The position numbers and the translations under genes are program-made. A stretch of 64,000 nt of DNA from Rhizoctonia solani (Eukaryota; Basidiomycota; Agaricomycetes; Cantharellales; Ceratobasidiaceae), in the NCBI RefSeq assembly GCF_016906535.1, contig NC_057374.1, positions 248,001 to 312,000 of the forward strand, given 5' to 3'. Below the pieces are notes generated by a model. The model ran no database searches and was not told where the DNA came from. It saw only the letters and a program-made list of their open reading frames with translations. Position 1 is the stretch's first letter, and each line of letters begins with the position of its first letter. Below, piece by piece: positions 45,213 through 55,168 of the stretch.

Positions 45213-48200
45213 GGCCAAGAGCTACCGTCAAGCCCTTGGTCTCAAATTTAGAATCGCATGTATTGGTCTCAGAATTTGTAAATATTGCAATGGACTCAAA
45301 CAAGAAACCCCTACTCTTTCTTGACATAATACTGCGTGACTACCCGACGGACCCTATTAAAACTCTCATTGACTCCGGCGCCACCTCCAACTTTATATCC
45401 CCCACTCTGGTAGAAAAACTGAAAATCCCAAAAATCCTACTCAAAAATCCACGAGTAGTAAGGATGTTAGATGGTACCATATCTCAGACTGGTCGCATAT
45501 GGCACCAGGTTCAACTTGCGGTCTTGGCCAATGGCCACCTCCACCACATTCCCTTCCTTGTTTGCCCCATAGGCAACACACCGGCTATCCTTGGCATGAC
45601 CTGGCTCACATTGGAATCCCCCCTAATTGACTGGCAACAGGGTCTTGTCACATTCCCAGAACAAGTTCAAATTGCCTCTGAGGAAGAAGCGGATCCTGAC
45701 CCCTTGGCAGACCTCCCGACCCAATACCACGAGTTTGCAAGAGTATTTGGCGAAGAAGAATTTAAGGTCCTTCCCCCCCACAGGGAATATGACATTTCCA
45801 TTGACCTACTTCCTGACGCCAAACTCTCACCAGGACCTATCTATGGCATGACCAATGCAGAATCTAGGGCGCTGAAACAACACATTGACGAGGAGCTGGC
45901 AACAGGCAAAATCCGCCCTAGTACCTCCTCAGCAGGCGCCCCGGTCATGTTTGTAAAAAAGGCAGATGGGTCCCTCAGGCTAGTTGTTGATTATAGAAAG
46001 CTGAATGACGTCACCCATAAGAACGTATACCCCTTACCAAGACAGGACAATCTCATGGCTAAACTCAGACATGCCAAGATCTTCACTAAGTTGGACTTAC
46101 GCTGGGGGTATAATAACGTTCGAATCAAGGAAGGTGACAAATGGAAAACGGCCTTCAGAACCAAATATGGCCTGTTTGAATACCTAGTTATGCCCTTTGG
46201 TCTTACCAATGCCCCCGCAGCGTTCCAGCATTTCATGAACGACTTGTTTAGGGACCTCATTGACGTCACAGTGGTCATCTATTTGGACGACATCTTGATC
46301 TTCTCAGAAAACCCAGAAGAACATCCAGCCCATGTGAGGGAAGTACTATCCAGGTTAATGGCAAACCAACTCTTCTGCAAACTCTCGAAGTGTCATTTCC
46401 ATGTGACTACGGTCGATTACTTAGGCATTGTTATCTCCCCTGCTGGGTTCTCAATGGACCAGAAGAAAATAGAAGCGGTCACAACCTGGCCCACTCCCAA
46501 AACGGTCAAACAAGTTCAGGCTTTTCTAGGATTTGTCAACTATCTTAGACGGTTCATTCCCAATTTCAGCTTGGTCGCACGCCCCCTCCACAACCTCACC
46601 AAAAAGGAAACCCCCTGGTCATGGGGTAACCCAGAAGAGGAAGCATTCCAGGAGTTGAAACGTCTAGTTACACGGTCGCCAGTGCTTATCCATTCCAACC
46701 CTGGCCTCCCCTACTATCTTGAAACAGACGCGTCAGGGGTAGCCATGGGAGCAATCCTTAGTCAAAGAGGGGAGGATAACCGTTTACACCCAGTAGCCTA
46801 TATGTCAAAATCCTTCTCTGGTGCTGAGGCCAATTACAACACCCATGACAAGGAACTCCTAGCCATCATCAAGGCCCTAGAGGAGTGGCGTATCTTCCTA
46901 GAAGCAACGGACAAACCCATACAGGTGTTCACGGATCATCAAAATTTGGAATATTGGATGCAGGCCAGAACCTTCAATCGCAGGCATGCCCGATGGCGCA
47001 TATTCTTGAGCAACTTTAACTTCGAAATCCACTATCGACCAGGGAAACAGTCGGGTAAACCAGATGCATTGTCCAGACGAGCAGACTATGTCGACAACCC
47101 CTCAGAACCAGAAGTCATGCTCCCCGCAGAAGTCTTTGCCAACACGTCAGAAGAAGAACTGGAAATTATCACAGAAATCCGCACCAAGCTTAGGGAAGAC
47201 CCGTCCCTTGAGCCCATTATCCAATTTCTCACAGAAGATGCGGACAATGCACCTCCCTCCATTCGGAAAGCTTACAGAGACTACGATTGGGAAGAGGACC
47301 TCCTATGGTACCGAGGGAAACTAGTTGTCCCAGACTCGGAATCCCTGAAAGAACGGTTGCTGAGGGAATTCCACGACTCACCACTAGCCGGTCACCCAGG
47401 TCAACAGAGGACCCTTGAACTTCTAAGTCGCAACTACTGGTGGCCAGGCATGAAATCATCCTCCAAAGAATGGGTGGAATGCTGCCCCACATGCCAGGCC
47501 AACCGCCGAGCACACGCCCCGGTCATTGCCCTCAAACCTCTGGAAGTTCCCCCCTACCCATTTCACACAATTTCCTATGACTTTATCACGGGATTCCCAA
47601 AGTCAAACGGCCATGACGCAATCTTGGTAGTCATCGATTCCTTCTCCAAATTCGGGCATTTCATCCCAACTACCAAGAAGGTTACATCTAAAGGCCTAGC
47701 GGATTTATTCATCTCACATGTGTGGAAACTCCATGGGTTACCAGTCAAAACAATTTCAGACAGGGGGACGACGTTTATGGGAAAGTTCCTAAGGGCACTC
47801 TATCAACGCCTCGGAGTAAAACCAGCCTTTTCATCAGCCTACCACCCGGAATCGGACGGACAAACAGAGAGGGTGAACCAGTTCATTGAGTTCTACCTCA
47901 GATCATATGTTGCCGCCAACCACTCAGATTGGGCCACCTGGTTGCCACTAGCGGAATATGCCTATAATAACGCAAAGCACTCTGCAACCGGAAGAACCCC
48001 TTTTGAATTGGTTTATGGAAGAAACCCCATCATGAACCCGTCTAACGTTCCTGCAAATGTTCCAGAAGCAGACCTTGTAGCCAATACCTTGGCCCAGGAA
48101 TGGAAGGAAGCAGAGTCAGCACTGAGAATGACAAAAGAACGCATGACCAAATCAACAGGGATGATACCGGAATACTCCATAGGCAAAAAAGTCTGGCTAG

Positions 48201-48622
48201 ATGGAAAGAACATAGAACTTAGGACAAACTCCAATAAGCTAGACCCCAAACGACTAGGTCCATTCAAGGTTACGGAGAAAATATCCAGCCACGCCTACCG
48301 CCTAGAACTCCCCAAAACCCTGAAAATCCACAATGTATTCTACGTGGGATTACTATCAAAGGCACACGAGTCACCAAGTCAACCGTTCCCAGAACAACCC
48401 CCTCCTGAAACAATAGAAGGGGAGGAAGAATACGAGGTCAAACAAATCATTGACTCTAAACGCCAACGGGGGAAATGGTTTTATTTGATCAAATGGAAAG
48501 GTTACGGTCCAGAGGATAACTCATGGGAGCCAGAGGAGCTATTGGAACACAGCCAGGAAGAGATCAAGCGCTTTAACCAAGCCAAACTCAGAAAGGCTCG
48601 TGACGCCGCCAAGAGCCTTTAA
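45101..48622 (+). CDS. pol polyprotein of Gypsy copy B with C-terminal chromodomain
   Basis: An uninterrupted 1173-codon frame, overlapping gag by 112 nt in the -1 frame. Domains in order: aspartic protease with DSG at residues 91-93; reverse transcriptase with VVDYRKLN near 295-302 and YLDD at 394-397; RNase H with ETDASG near 545; integrase with HHCC finger (HDSPLAGHPG, CCPTC) and the D-D-E core (SYDFITGFP, ISDRGTTF, HPESDGQTERVN); and a chromodomain near the end (EEYEVKQIIDSKR, FYLIKWKGYGPEDNSWEPEE). All catalytic residues are present. Chromodomains of this type steer integration toward certain chromatin. The ATG at 45101 may not be used, since pol is usually made as a gag-pol fusion. Confidence 0.95.
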   Translation: MRQMWAEGPWNQAMPQWLEDHSQGNCQGGPGRIGKRVRPRATVKPLVSNLESHVLVSEFVNIAMDSNKKPLLFLDIILRDYPTDPIKTLIDSGATSNFISPTLVEKLKIPKILLKNPRVVRMLDGTISQTGRIWHQVQLAVLANGHLHHIPFLVCPIGNTPAILGMTWLTLESPLIDWQQGLVTFPEQVQIASEEEADPDPLADLPTQYHEFARVFGEEEFKVLPPHREYDISIDLLPDAKLSPGPIYGMTNAESRALKQHIDEELATGKIRPSTSSAGAPVMFVKKADGSLRLVVDYRKLNDVTHKNVYPLPRQDNLMAKLRHAKIFTKLDLRWGYNNVRIKEGDKWKTAFRTKYGLFEYLVMPFGLTNAPAAFQHFMNDLFRDLIDVTVVIYLDDILIFSENPEEHPAHVREVLSRLMANQLFCKLSKCHFHVTTVDYLGIVISPAGFSMDQKKIEAVTTWPTPKTVKQVQAFLGFVNYLRRFIPNFSLVARPLHNLTKKETPWSWGNPEEEAFQELKRLVTRSPVLIHSNPGLPYYLETDASGVAMGAILSQRGEDNRLHPVAYMSKSFSGAEANYNTHDKELLAIIKALEEWRIFLEATDKPIQVFTDHQNLEYWMQARTFNRRHARWRIFLSNFNFEIHYRPGKQSGKPDALSRRADYVDNPSEPEVMLPAEVFANTSEEELEIITEIRTKLREDPSLEPIIQFLTEDADNAPPSIRKAYRDYDWEEDLLWYRGKLVVPDSESLKERLLREFHDSPLAGHPGQQRTLELLSRNYWWPGMKSSSKEWVECCPTCQANRRAHAPVIALKPLEVPPYPFHTISYDFITGFPKSNGHDAILVVIDSFSKFGHFIPTTKKVTSKGLADLFISHVWKLHGLPVKTISDRGTTFMGKFLRALYQRLGVKPAFSSAYHPESDGQTERVNQFIEFYLRSYVAANHSDWATWLPLAEYAYNNAKHSATGRTPFELVYGRNPIMNPSNVPANVPEADLVANTLAQEWKEAESALRMTKERMTKSTGMIPEYSIGKKVWLDGKNIELRTNSNKLDPKRLGPFKVTEKISSHAYRLELPKTLKIHNVFYVGLLSKAHESPSQPFPEQPPPETIEGEEEYEVKQIIDSKRQRGKWFYLIKWKGYGPEDNSWEPEELLEHSQEEIKRFNQAKLRKARDAAKSL

Positions 48623-48633
48623 GGGGGGGGCAA

Positions 48634-49196
48634 TGTTACAAACCCCTTGATTATACCATTAGAATTGCCTGTTTTTTCTATTATTTTTAGTATTTTTTAC
48701 GGACTCTATATCTTTTGTTTTTCGATCACGTGACCTCGGCGCTTATTATGCCGAGATGCCGCGCCGAGATGCCGTGCCAAGGGCGCTTAGGAGAAATCCA
48801 CGCTTCTGCGCAGCGCGCAGCACGCTTCCTTTTCCCACCATGTACTTCTTTTCTCACGCGCACAGACCATGTAGATAGTGCGCCTTTGTCTATATATACA
48901 GCAGGGAAATCACTTGGAGACCCCAAGTCGATTTTACCTTGTCTCTTACCCATTAGAGAAGGTAGTCAGCCAGCTAAGTAGCCGGCCCCTAAGAAGTTCT
49001 CAGACGCTCACCACCCCTTTTTACTCATCACACCTCCCAGGCCTAAGGCCCCCTCGCAGTAGTATAGAAGTAGTAGACCGCCCTAAGCGGTATTAGTATA
49101 GCCTAGGTAGTTAGTTACATAAGCAGTGTCTGTAGTAGTACGGCCATAAGCGCCCGCCCACTAGCGTGTACCCAACCTTACAGTTGGCGTACAACA
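48634..49196 (+). repeat. 3' LTR of Gypsy copy B
   Basis: 563 bp, preceded by the polypurine tract AAGGGGGGGGCAA. Ends GTACAACA, then the target duplication CCTTT. Confidence 0.96.
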
Positions 49197-49668
49197 CCTT
49201 TCTTCCCCTGGCGTCCCCCTTGTATGGGTCGGGGAGCTCCATTTTGGGCCGCTTTACGCTGGACCCTGAGTCAAATGGGGTGAGGGAGCTGAGGCTCCGT
49301 TTAGGCGTGTTGCGAGGCTCTTTTTTGGGGGCTCGCCTGGGTTCTTCCTCTTCCTCTGAGTCAAAGCCCGTTCCTCTTGATGGGCGGAAAGGGGCCTTGA
49401 GTCCAGGCCTAACCGTTCCTGGAGTGTGCGCTTCTCCCCCTGTATGTGTGGGGGGAGTGACAGGCCCAACCAATGTGCTAGGCTGGGCTTGGGTTCCTTG
49501 GTCCTTGTCACCAAGTAAGTCGGCGGTCTCCTTGCATATGGCTTTGAGCTCAATGAGCTGTTGGCCTTGTGATCTGATTTGGTCCTGTAGGGACCCGACT
49601 GTGGCTGTGAGGGCTGTGACAGCCTCAAGGAGAGTGGCAAGGGACGGCTCTGGTTCCATCCTTGGCAA
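49197..49668 (-). pseudogene. 5' part of gag, Gypsy copy A
   Basis: Starts MPRMEPEPSLATLLEAVTAL and matches copy B gag through GFDSEEEEEPRRAP and LPDPYKGDARGRK, where copy B has inserted. The continuation is at 42950. The A leader lies at 49669-50160. Confidence 0.9.
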
Positions 49669-50160
49669 GTCTTGCGGAGTGGGAGATGTGCTGCAAGAGG
49701 GTGGTTGGGAATAGGTTGGAACGGAACAACGGGAGGAACGGCTAGAGGGACGGGAGTATGGGTGTGGGACTCCAGAGCAAGTGGATGGAATGGTGGAAAC
49801 GGTGTGGGGGAGAGTGCCTATATCAGGACTTATGGGCGGTTTTTGCGCAGAATGAGAATGCTAAACCCTTGCGTCAGACACCTAGCATTGAACTATCCCT
49901 ACAACAAATCAACAGATCTGGCGATTGTGATATGAGCGGGTTTTTAGCAAGCGGGTGGATTGGCTGTCTAGGGTCGCTAACTGCTGAGTTCTGGCAAAAC
50001 TCGTGGTATGCGGGCAATCAGAGCCTGTCAGCCTTATAGCAATTTGGTACTACGTGGGACCGATGCTAGTTTGATTATTAATAGCGAAAGGCGAGTCCAA
50101 TCACGTGTTTTCCCTCGTGCTAGTACTGGAGGTCCTCTTGTTGTCAATCAAGCCTACAAG

Positions 50161-50173
50161 AAGTTGATTTTAC
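50161..50173 (-). other. primer-binding site of copy A (self-priming type)
   Basis: On the minus strand GTAAAATCAACTT begins 2 nt after the 5' LTR. Its exact complement AAGTTGATTTTAC lies in the LTR (minus strand, 50444-50432), about 30 nt downstream of TATATATA at 50471-50478. Compared with copy B both sides changed together (C to T and G to A). Confidence 0.7.
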
Positions 50174-50175
50174 AA

Positions 50176-50735
50176 TGTTGTACACCAACTGTAAGGTTGG
50201 GTACTCGCTAGTGGATGGGCGCTTACGGCCGTACTACTACTGACAAAGCTTATCTAACTAACTACTAGGCTATACTACTGCCACGTAAGGTGGACTTCTA
50301 CTATCTACTGGTGACAATGGGGCCTTAGGCCTGGGAGGTGTGGTGAGCGTAATAAAGGAGTTAACTTCTGTACTACTGGGGGGCCGGCTACTTAGCTGGC
50401 TGAAGGTCCTCCTCAATGGATATGAGACAAGGTAAAATCAACTTGGTGGTTCCAAGCAATTTTCCTGCTGTATATATAGACAGAGGCACACTATTTACAT
50501 GGTCTGTGCGCGTGTGAAAAGAAGTACATATAACAAATGAGAAGTGTGCTGCGGGCTGCGCAGAAGCGTGGATTTCTCCTAAGCGCCCTTGGCACGGCAT
50601 CTTGGCGCGGCATCTCGGCATAATAAGCGCCGAGATCACGTGATTGAAAAACATGAGATAAACAGTTCGCAAAAAATGCTAAAAATAATAGAAAAAATAG
50701 GCAAATTCAATGGTATATTTTCGGAGGTTATAACA
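50176..50735 (-). repeat. 5' LTR of Gypsy copy A
   Basis: 560 bp, paired with 38241-38799. It keeps more CpG sites than its partner. Confidence 0.95.
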
Positions 50736-50740
50736 TATAC

Positions 50741-51214
50741 ATACCCTTAGTCACTTAGGCTTAAGTAACATTAGTCTAAGGTACTATACATAACCAACCA
50801 CCTGCACTTCATAGTTGCTAGACTATTTGTTAGGAGTTGTTATTCCTGATAACCTAGCCTATACTGTGCATATATATTCTGTGCATATATTCTGATTCAT
50901 TATACTAGTTCTTAGTTATTCCCATATACATTTTGTATATAGTAATTCTTTCTTACTCCTGTACTTACACAACTCTTAACAAACCCTGCTCTGCAGTCAG
51001 CCTTACTCATGCATACGTGTCACTGACATGTCATGGTGATGTCATAGGCGGAGGTGGCTACATGTGCTGTATAAGTGTGGAAGGGGACGTGGCTTGGCGC
51101 TTAGTGTATGATATCAGCGCCAATGTCACGTGATTGAAAATGTTGTCCTTTCAACTTTGTTTAAAATTGAGAAAATTGGAATAAATTCCATGATATTGAA
51201 TGTGTCTACAAAAT
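50741..51214 (-). repeat. degraded LTR-like sequence outside copy A
   Basis: Read on the minus strand it contains TTCAATCACGTGACATTGGCGC, here in the order CACGTGA then GGCGCT, as the Gypsy LTRs do (AATCACGTGATCTCGGCGCT shortened), after an A/T-rich start TGTAGACACATTC. This suggests an old related LTR that received copy A. Its far end is not clear. Confidence 0.35.
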
Positions 51215-51677
51215 TTCTGGAGCGCACAAACAGGCGCACCTAAGAGCAAGTGACTTGGCAGTGTGGGATGCCCAGGTGATGGAGAAAAGGCGCATTTAGT
51301 GCATTGGCGCTTAAGCACTGATTAAGTGCTGGAGCACTTGCCTATGCAACAGGGGGGACCCTGAATATTTCTGTGTGTAGCCACAAGATAGAATCTTGAA
51401 TAATAGATACTACAAACAGGAGAAATATTACTTGTTACTGTTTATCTACTCAGCTGAATTTACATATATTTAAATGAGTGGAAAAACAGCATATATGCAA
51501 AAGATATTGCATATTGAGGGTATTCCTGAGGCTTAGAGGTCTTGCAAAGGTTGCAATTGGATAGAGGGACCTTGAAAACCTTAGTTTGCATCTTTATCTC
51601 ATTTTATTTACTATAGTATTACTTGTGTAATTAATAAAATAAGTACAGGTTATGGAAGAAATGTCATATCCATAACA
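51215..51677 (-). repeat. 463-bp inverted repeat, right arm
   Basis: Reverse complement of 36947-37408 with matching end points. The inner half is nearly identical between arms and the outer half clearly less so. Confidence 0.8.
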
Positions 51678-51683
51678 GCCTCA

Positions 51684-51726
51684 AGCGCCCACCACTAGCG
51701 TGTGACCAACCATATAGTTGGGTCAC
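51684..51726 (+). repeat. fragment of a Gypsy LTR 3' end
   Basis: Resembles the last 45 nt of the copy B LTR (shared AGCGCCC, CCACTAGCGTGT, CCAACC and AGTTGG in the same order). It is a scrap of a further related element at the block's right edge. Confidence 0.5.
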
Positions 51727-52773
51727 AATAGCAATTTAGCCATGGAGGCCCAAATGGAGATAAAGTAACATTACATACCCACTAGTGAAGTTTGAATGCA
51801 TGTCTTACTGTACTGAGGAAATGGATGCAAGAGATACATAGCAGAGGTTAGAAAGCCTGGTAGAATGTTGAGTGCCAAGTGCCAAATGTGTCAAGTTATT
51901 TATGGCTATGAATCACGCAAGGTTCAGCTAACTACAAACAAATTTGGCTTTTGAGCGGTTATGCTGTGGTTTAGAGCCTCGTTCTTCTGGCAAGTACTTG
52001 CAAATGAAGTGTTAATTCGCTGGTTGAGCTGTAGTTGATGCCCAGTCCATCTCAGTCTGTTGTTCCCTGCAATCATGAAAGCTTGATGCTCGCATGAGCA
52101 GGACCATACACGTGCAGAAACAATCAACACAATGAGGTACAATTACTGTCCGTCAAGATACTTGGAATATTGGAGCTACGACGATTGATATTGATATCTA
52201 CACATACGATCCACATTCGAATCTATCAATAGGTGCACGCATGGCACTATAGCACAAGCAATTCATCGCACCTCTTGTCTCGAAAGATTCAATTCTCAAA
52301 GCAATAATAAGAATTTGACCGCTACCTTTGCCACCTTGATTACCTTGGCGCGTTTTGGATGTTGGGAAGCTTCCCCGGCCATCCGCCGCGCGCTCTCGAC
52401 TTTGTGTGCAGCTGCAAGGGCTCGGAGAGACCGGTGTATACGATAAGTACACGTACGTTCCTGGTGGTCTTAGTTGGTGGCTTGTAAAGAATAGTAGTAG
52501 CCTGTTTTATTCAGCGCGCGTTCAGGCATAAAATCAAACAAAAATATTCCGTCCACAGACTGACTCACGTTCACGCAAATTCAGGTCTTTGGCCAATATT
52601 CTTATGTATTATTCCAGGTTGGCACGCATACTTGCTCAAATCCTAAACTATATTCACCCAGGCGTTTGAATATCACGAGGAGCTCATCTCATTCTATTCT
52701 GTACCAAATTTAAATGAGCTAGTAACATCAGATCATAGCACCGATACAGACGCGCATATTCATTGACCTGTGC
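51727..52773. other. intergenic, nothing seen
   Basis: No exon or repeat recognised, and no trace of the missing 5' half of the NACHT gene. Confidence 0.5.
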
Positions 52774-54418
52774 TTAATCAATTTTGATCACGACTTTGCC
52801 AAAGTGCGAGCCACCCAGCTGGTAGTCCAGCGCCTCCACCGCCTTCGTCCAAACCAAGCACCCGGTCCACCACCGGTTTGATCTTATGCTCCGACATGAA
52901 CATGTCCAGTCGCTTACACATGACCTTGCTCCCGACCAGTATTCCGGACATCTGAACGGAACCATCATTAGGGAGGGGGTAAATACTGGCTTCAAAATTC
53001 AACTCGCCATAGTTTGTCCCAAAAACAGCTTTAGCACCACATCTTGAACCGTTTCAACCCGCAGACCACCCTGTCACACGACGCCAATGACGTGCACGAA
53101 GCCTTCACGCTTGACCGAGCTCAGCGACTGCATAAGGGTACTTTGCCCACCTAGGTAGACTGGACATGTTAGCACGAGTAAGATAGGTACTATACGATTG
53201 CCACTGTATAAAATTAAAATACTGAAAATAAGAATGTGTGTTTAAGTGGAAATTGAACCGAAATCAAAGTCAATATATTCTAACTTTAGGTATCAATTCT
53301 TCCTTAGTCTGATTCATGCTGAGGAAGACATACTGACGTTGTAGTTTTCGGGCCGCATTATACTGGAAAAATACATCTTTTACCGACATACTGATTTTCA
53401 AGTTCTTATCACACCACAGTGTGCGACTCGCCAACTTCAAGCACTTGCTCGACTCCGTTCCCTCCGGTCAGCTCCATCACCCGCTTTGACCACTCAGGAA
53501 CATCGCAGTAGTTGATAACTTCGTTCACTCCTAGGGCCTTATACTTGGCTTCCTTTTCCTTGCTTGAGGTCGTGGCGATCACTCGCGTCCCCCGCAGCCT
53601 TCGCAAGCTGCGCACCAAAAACGGATACTCCTCCGCTACCGAGTACCAACACAGTCGAGTCCTTTGTAATCGGACGCTTTTCGAAGAATGAGTGCCATGC
53701 GGTCACCGCCGCACATGCTATGGTGGATGCTTCTTCGTATGATAAGTGAGGTGGGATGGGGAGGAGAGTTTTCGCATCGAACACCCTGTATGCATGTTAT
53801 GGTGTGAGCATATGCTTATTACATACTAAGCGGTCAATCAATTGCACCTATATTGAGCAAGGCATCCTGAGGTACCACTACCAACCGTCAACGGGATGTA
53901 CTTGTCCTATTGTTCATCACGCCCGGGTCAATGGCATAGGTAAGCTCTACATGGGAGTGCCACGCACCCGGACAGGACCCTCAAACCAGGTTTCATAGAG
54001 CGAGTGAACCCGGCCTCCCTTCTTCTATTGTGTAACGTCTTCACCGACAGTTACGGCCTCTCCGGAACCGTCGCACGACGGAACGAGTCCTTGTCCATCG
54101 GGACCAGTGGAGTACGGTCCGGGGTACAAACCCTTGCTGATAAGAATGTCCTGCAAAGCGTCATTTAAATAAAAGCTTAATGAATGCGCCCCATGATGCA
54201 TACCCTACGAGTATCAATAATATCAGCGACTGGCTGACTATCTGGCCTCAAGCAACTCACCTATAGCTAAGAGCCGCCGCGTATAGCCTCACTAGAACTT
54301 CGCCTTGTTTGGGAGGAGCGATCTTAACCTCACGCAGCTCGAGGCTCTTGTGGCCGTTCCAGGTACTCTGGTCAAAGGGGAAGCGCCATGCTTGAGCGGT
54401 AGTTGGGATAGCAGACAT
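52774..54418 (-). pseudogene. decayed medium-chain (zinc-type) alcohol dehydrogenase-like gene
   Basis: Start MSAIPTTAQAWRFPF at 54418 with GHKSLELREVKIAPPKQGEV, then DILISKGLYPGPYSTGP and a catalytic-domain stretch GLVPSCDGSGEAVTVGEDV. TAG at 54025-54027 follows, where such proteins have Trp. The following exon is scrambled. The Rossmann part is clear (PPHLSYEEASTIACAAVTAW, VLVLGSGGVSVFGAQLAKAA), but one extra base in the C run at about 53588-53592 shifts it from RVIATTSSKEKEAKYKALG. A segment TLMQSLSSVKREGFVHVIG survives near 53050-53150. Another one-base insertion near 52840 separates HKIKPVVDRVLGLDE from AVEALDYQLGGSHFGKVVIK. Family role: NADP(H)-linked quinone or alcohol oxidoreduction. 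The gene cannot be functional as read. Confidence 0.82.
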
Positions 54419-54632
54419 GTTAACAGATGAATGAGTTCAACAGTGAAAAGAGTAGATGTTTTGAGAGCGCATTGGAGGAGAGCCGCATTTTTAAGCTTTT
54501 ATATACCTTGGGACATGTTAATCCGTTTTTCAAACCCCAGGTAAGAAAAGTGGACTCGAGTACAGTGGATTACTAAGGCTCATCAGAGGAAGCTGGTGGA
54601 GGTAGAGCTTTCTCTCGACGTCCAAAATGACT

Positions 54633-55168
54633 CTGAGCAATCATCAGCAAACTTCCAGAAGCCCTGCGGAGGTTTTAAAACCTTATATAGGCATGGAAAT
54701 GTCAGCAGTATGAGCTTTTTCAATGCTCACGACCAGTAAGAGGAAATTGGAGGCTCACCTGGGGTTAAATTAGAGTGTTCGTTGCCAGAGATGGGAAATT
54801 AAATGCGCGATGATTGATAAGTCTCTAATCGTTTAATTTGAGCGAGGCCATGGCCATTCGCATCATCCGCAATGATAACATTGCGATTGCATGGTATGAT
54901 TTGTACTGATATTGAATCTACAATCCGACTAATAGCAGTGAGGCCCGCAAAGCACACAACTGCAACGAACCCATCCAAGAAATTTCATCACCCGAATCAT
55001 TTCCAATATTTAACAAGTGAACTTCCTAATTTGGCCTGGGGGACAGACCTCCACTTTCCTCTTATTAGTCGTGAGCATCGAACAAGCTCGTACTGCTGAC
55101 ATTTCTACGCCTATATAAGGTTTTACAACCTCCGCAGGGCTTCTGGAAATTTGCTGATGATTGCTCAG
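54633..55168. mobile_element. fold-back (MITE-like) element with long inverted repeats
   Basis: The first 120 nt (54633-54755) are the inverted complement of the last 120 (55046-55168): CTGAGCAATCATCAGCAAA, TTCCAGAAGCCCTGCGGAGG, CCTTATATAGG, AAATGTCAGCAGTA and GCTCACGAC occur in both. The interior (about 290 nt) has no frame of note. Each arm carries TATATAAGG pointing outward. I do not see a clear target duplication. It lies just upstream of the dead dehydrogenase gene. Confidence 0.75.

Larger units (their letters stand above)
42951..49196 (+). mobile_element. Gypsy-type LTR retrotransposon copy B, young nested insertion
   Basis: It has identical-length LTRs (563 bp) at 42951-43513 and 48634-49196, flanked by the perfect duplication CCTTT (42946-42950 and 49197-49201). 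Order: 5' LTR, primer-binding site 43516-43528, leader, gag 44032-45212, pol 45101-48622, polypurine tract 48621-48630 (AAGGGGGGGG), 3' LTR. I found only two differences between the LTRs, both at CpG (GAATCGCC/GAATTGCC and GTACGACA/GTACAACA), so the insertion is recent. It belongs to the chromodomain-bearing Gypsy group and is a sister subfamily of copy A, in opposite orientation. Pol is open over 1173 codons, but gag has a one-base deletion. Confidence 0.96.
38241..50735 (-). mobile_element. Gypsy-type LTR retrotransposon copy A, with copy B nested in it
   Basis: The LTRs at 38241-38799 and 50176-50735 are flanked by the perfect 5-bp duplication TATAC (38236-38240 and 50736-50740). Without copy B and its duplication the element is 6244 bp, close to the 6246 bp of copy B. 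Order on the minus strand: 5' LTR, primer-binding site (50173-50161), leader, gag (from 49668, cut by B), pol with a C-terminal chromodomain, polypurine tract (AAGGGGGGGG near 38810), 3' LTR. It is not autonomous: gag is split by B and has a TGA at 42899-42901, and pol has a TGA at 41691-41693. The LTRs differ at about seven places, mostly C/T at CpG, so A is older than B. Confidence 0.95.
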
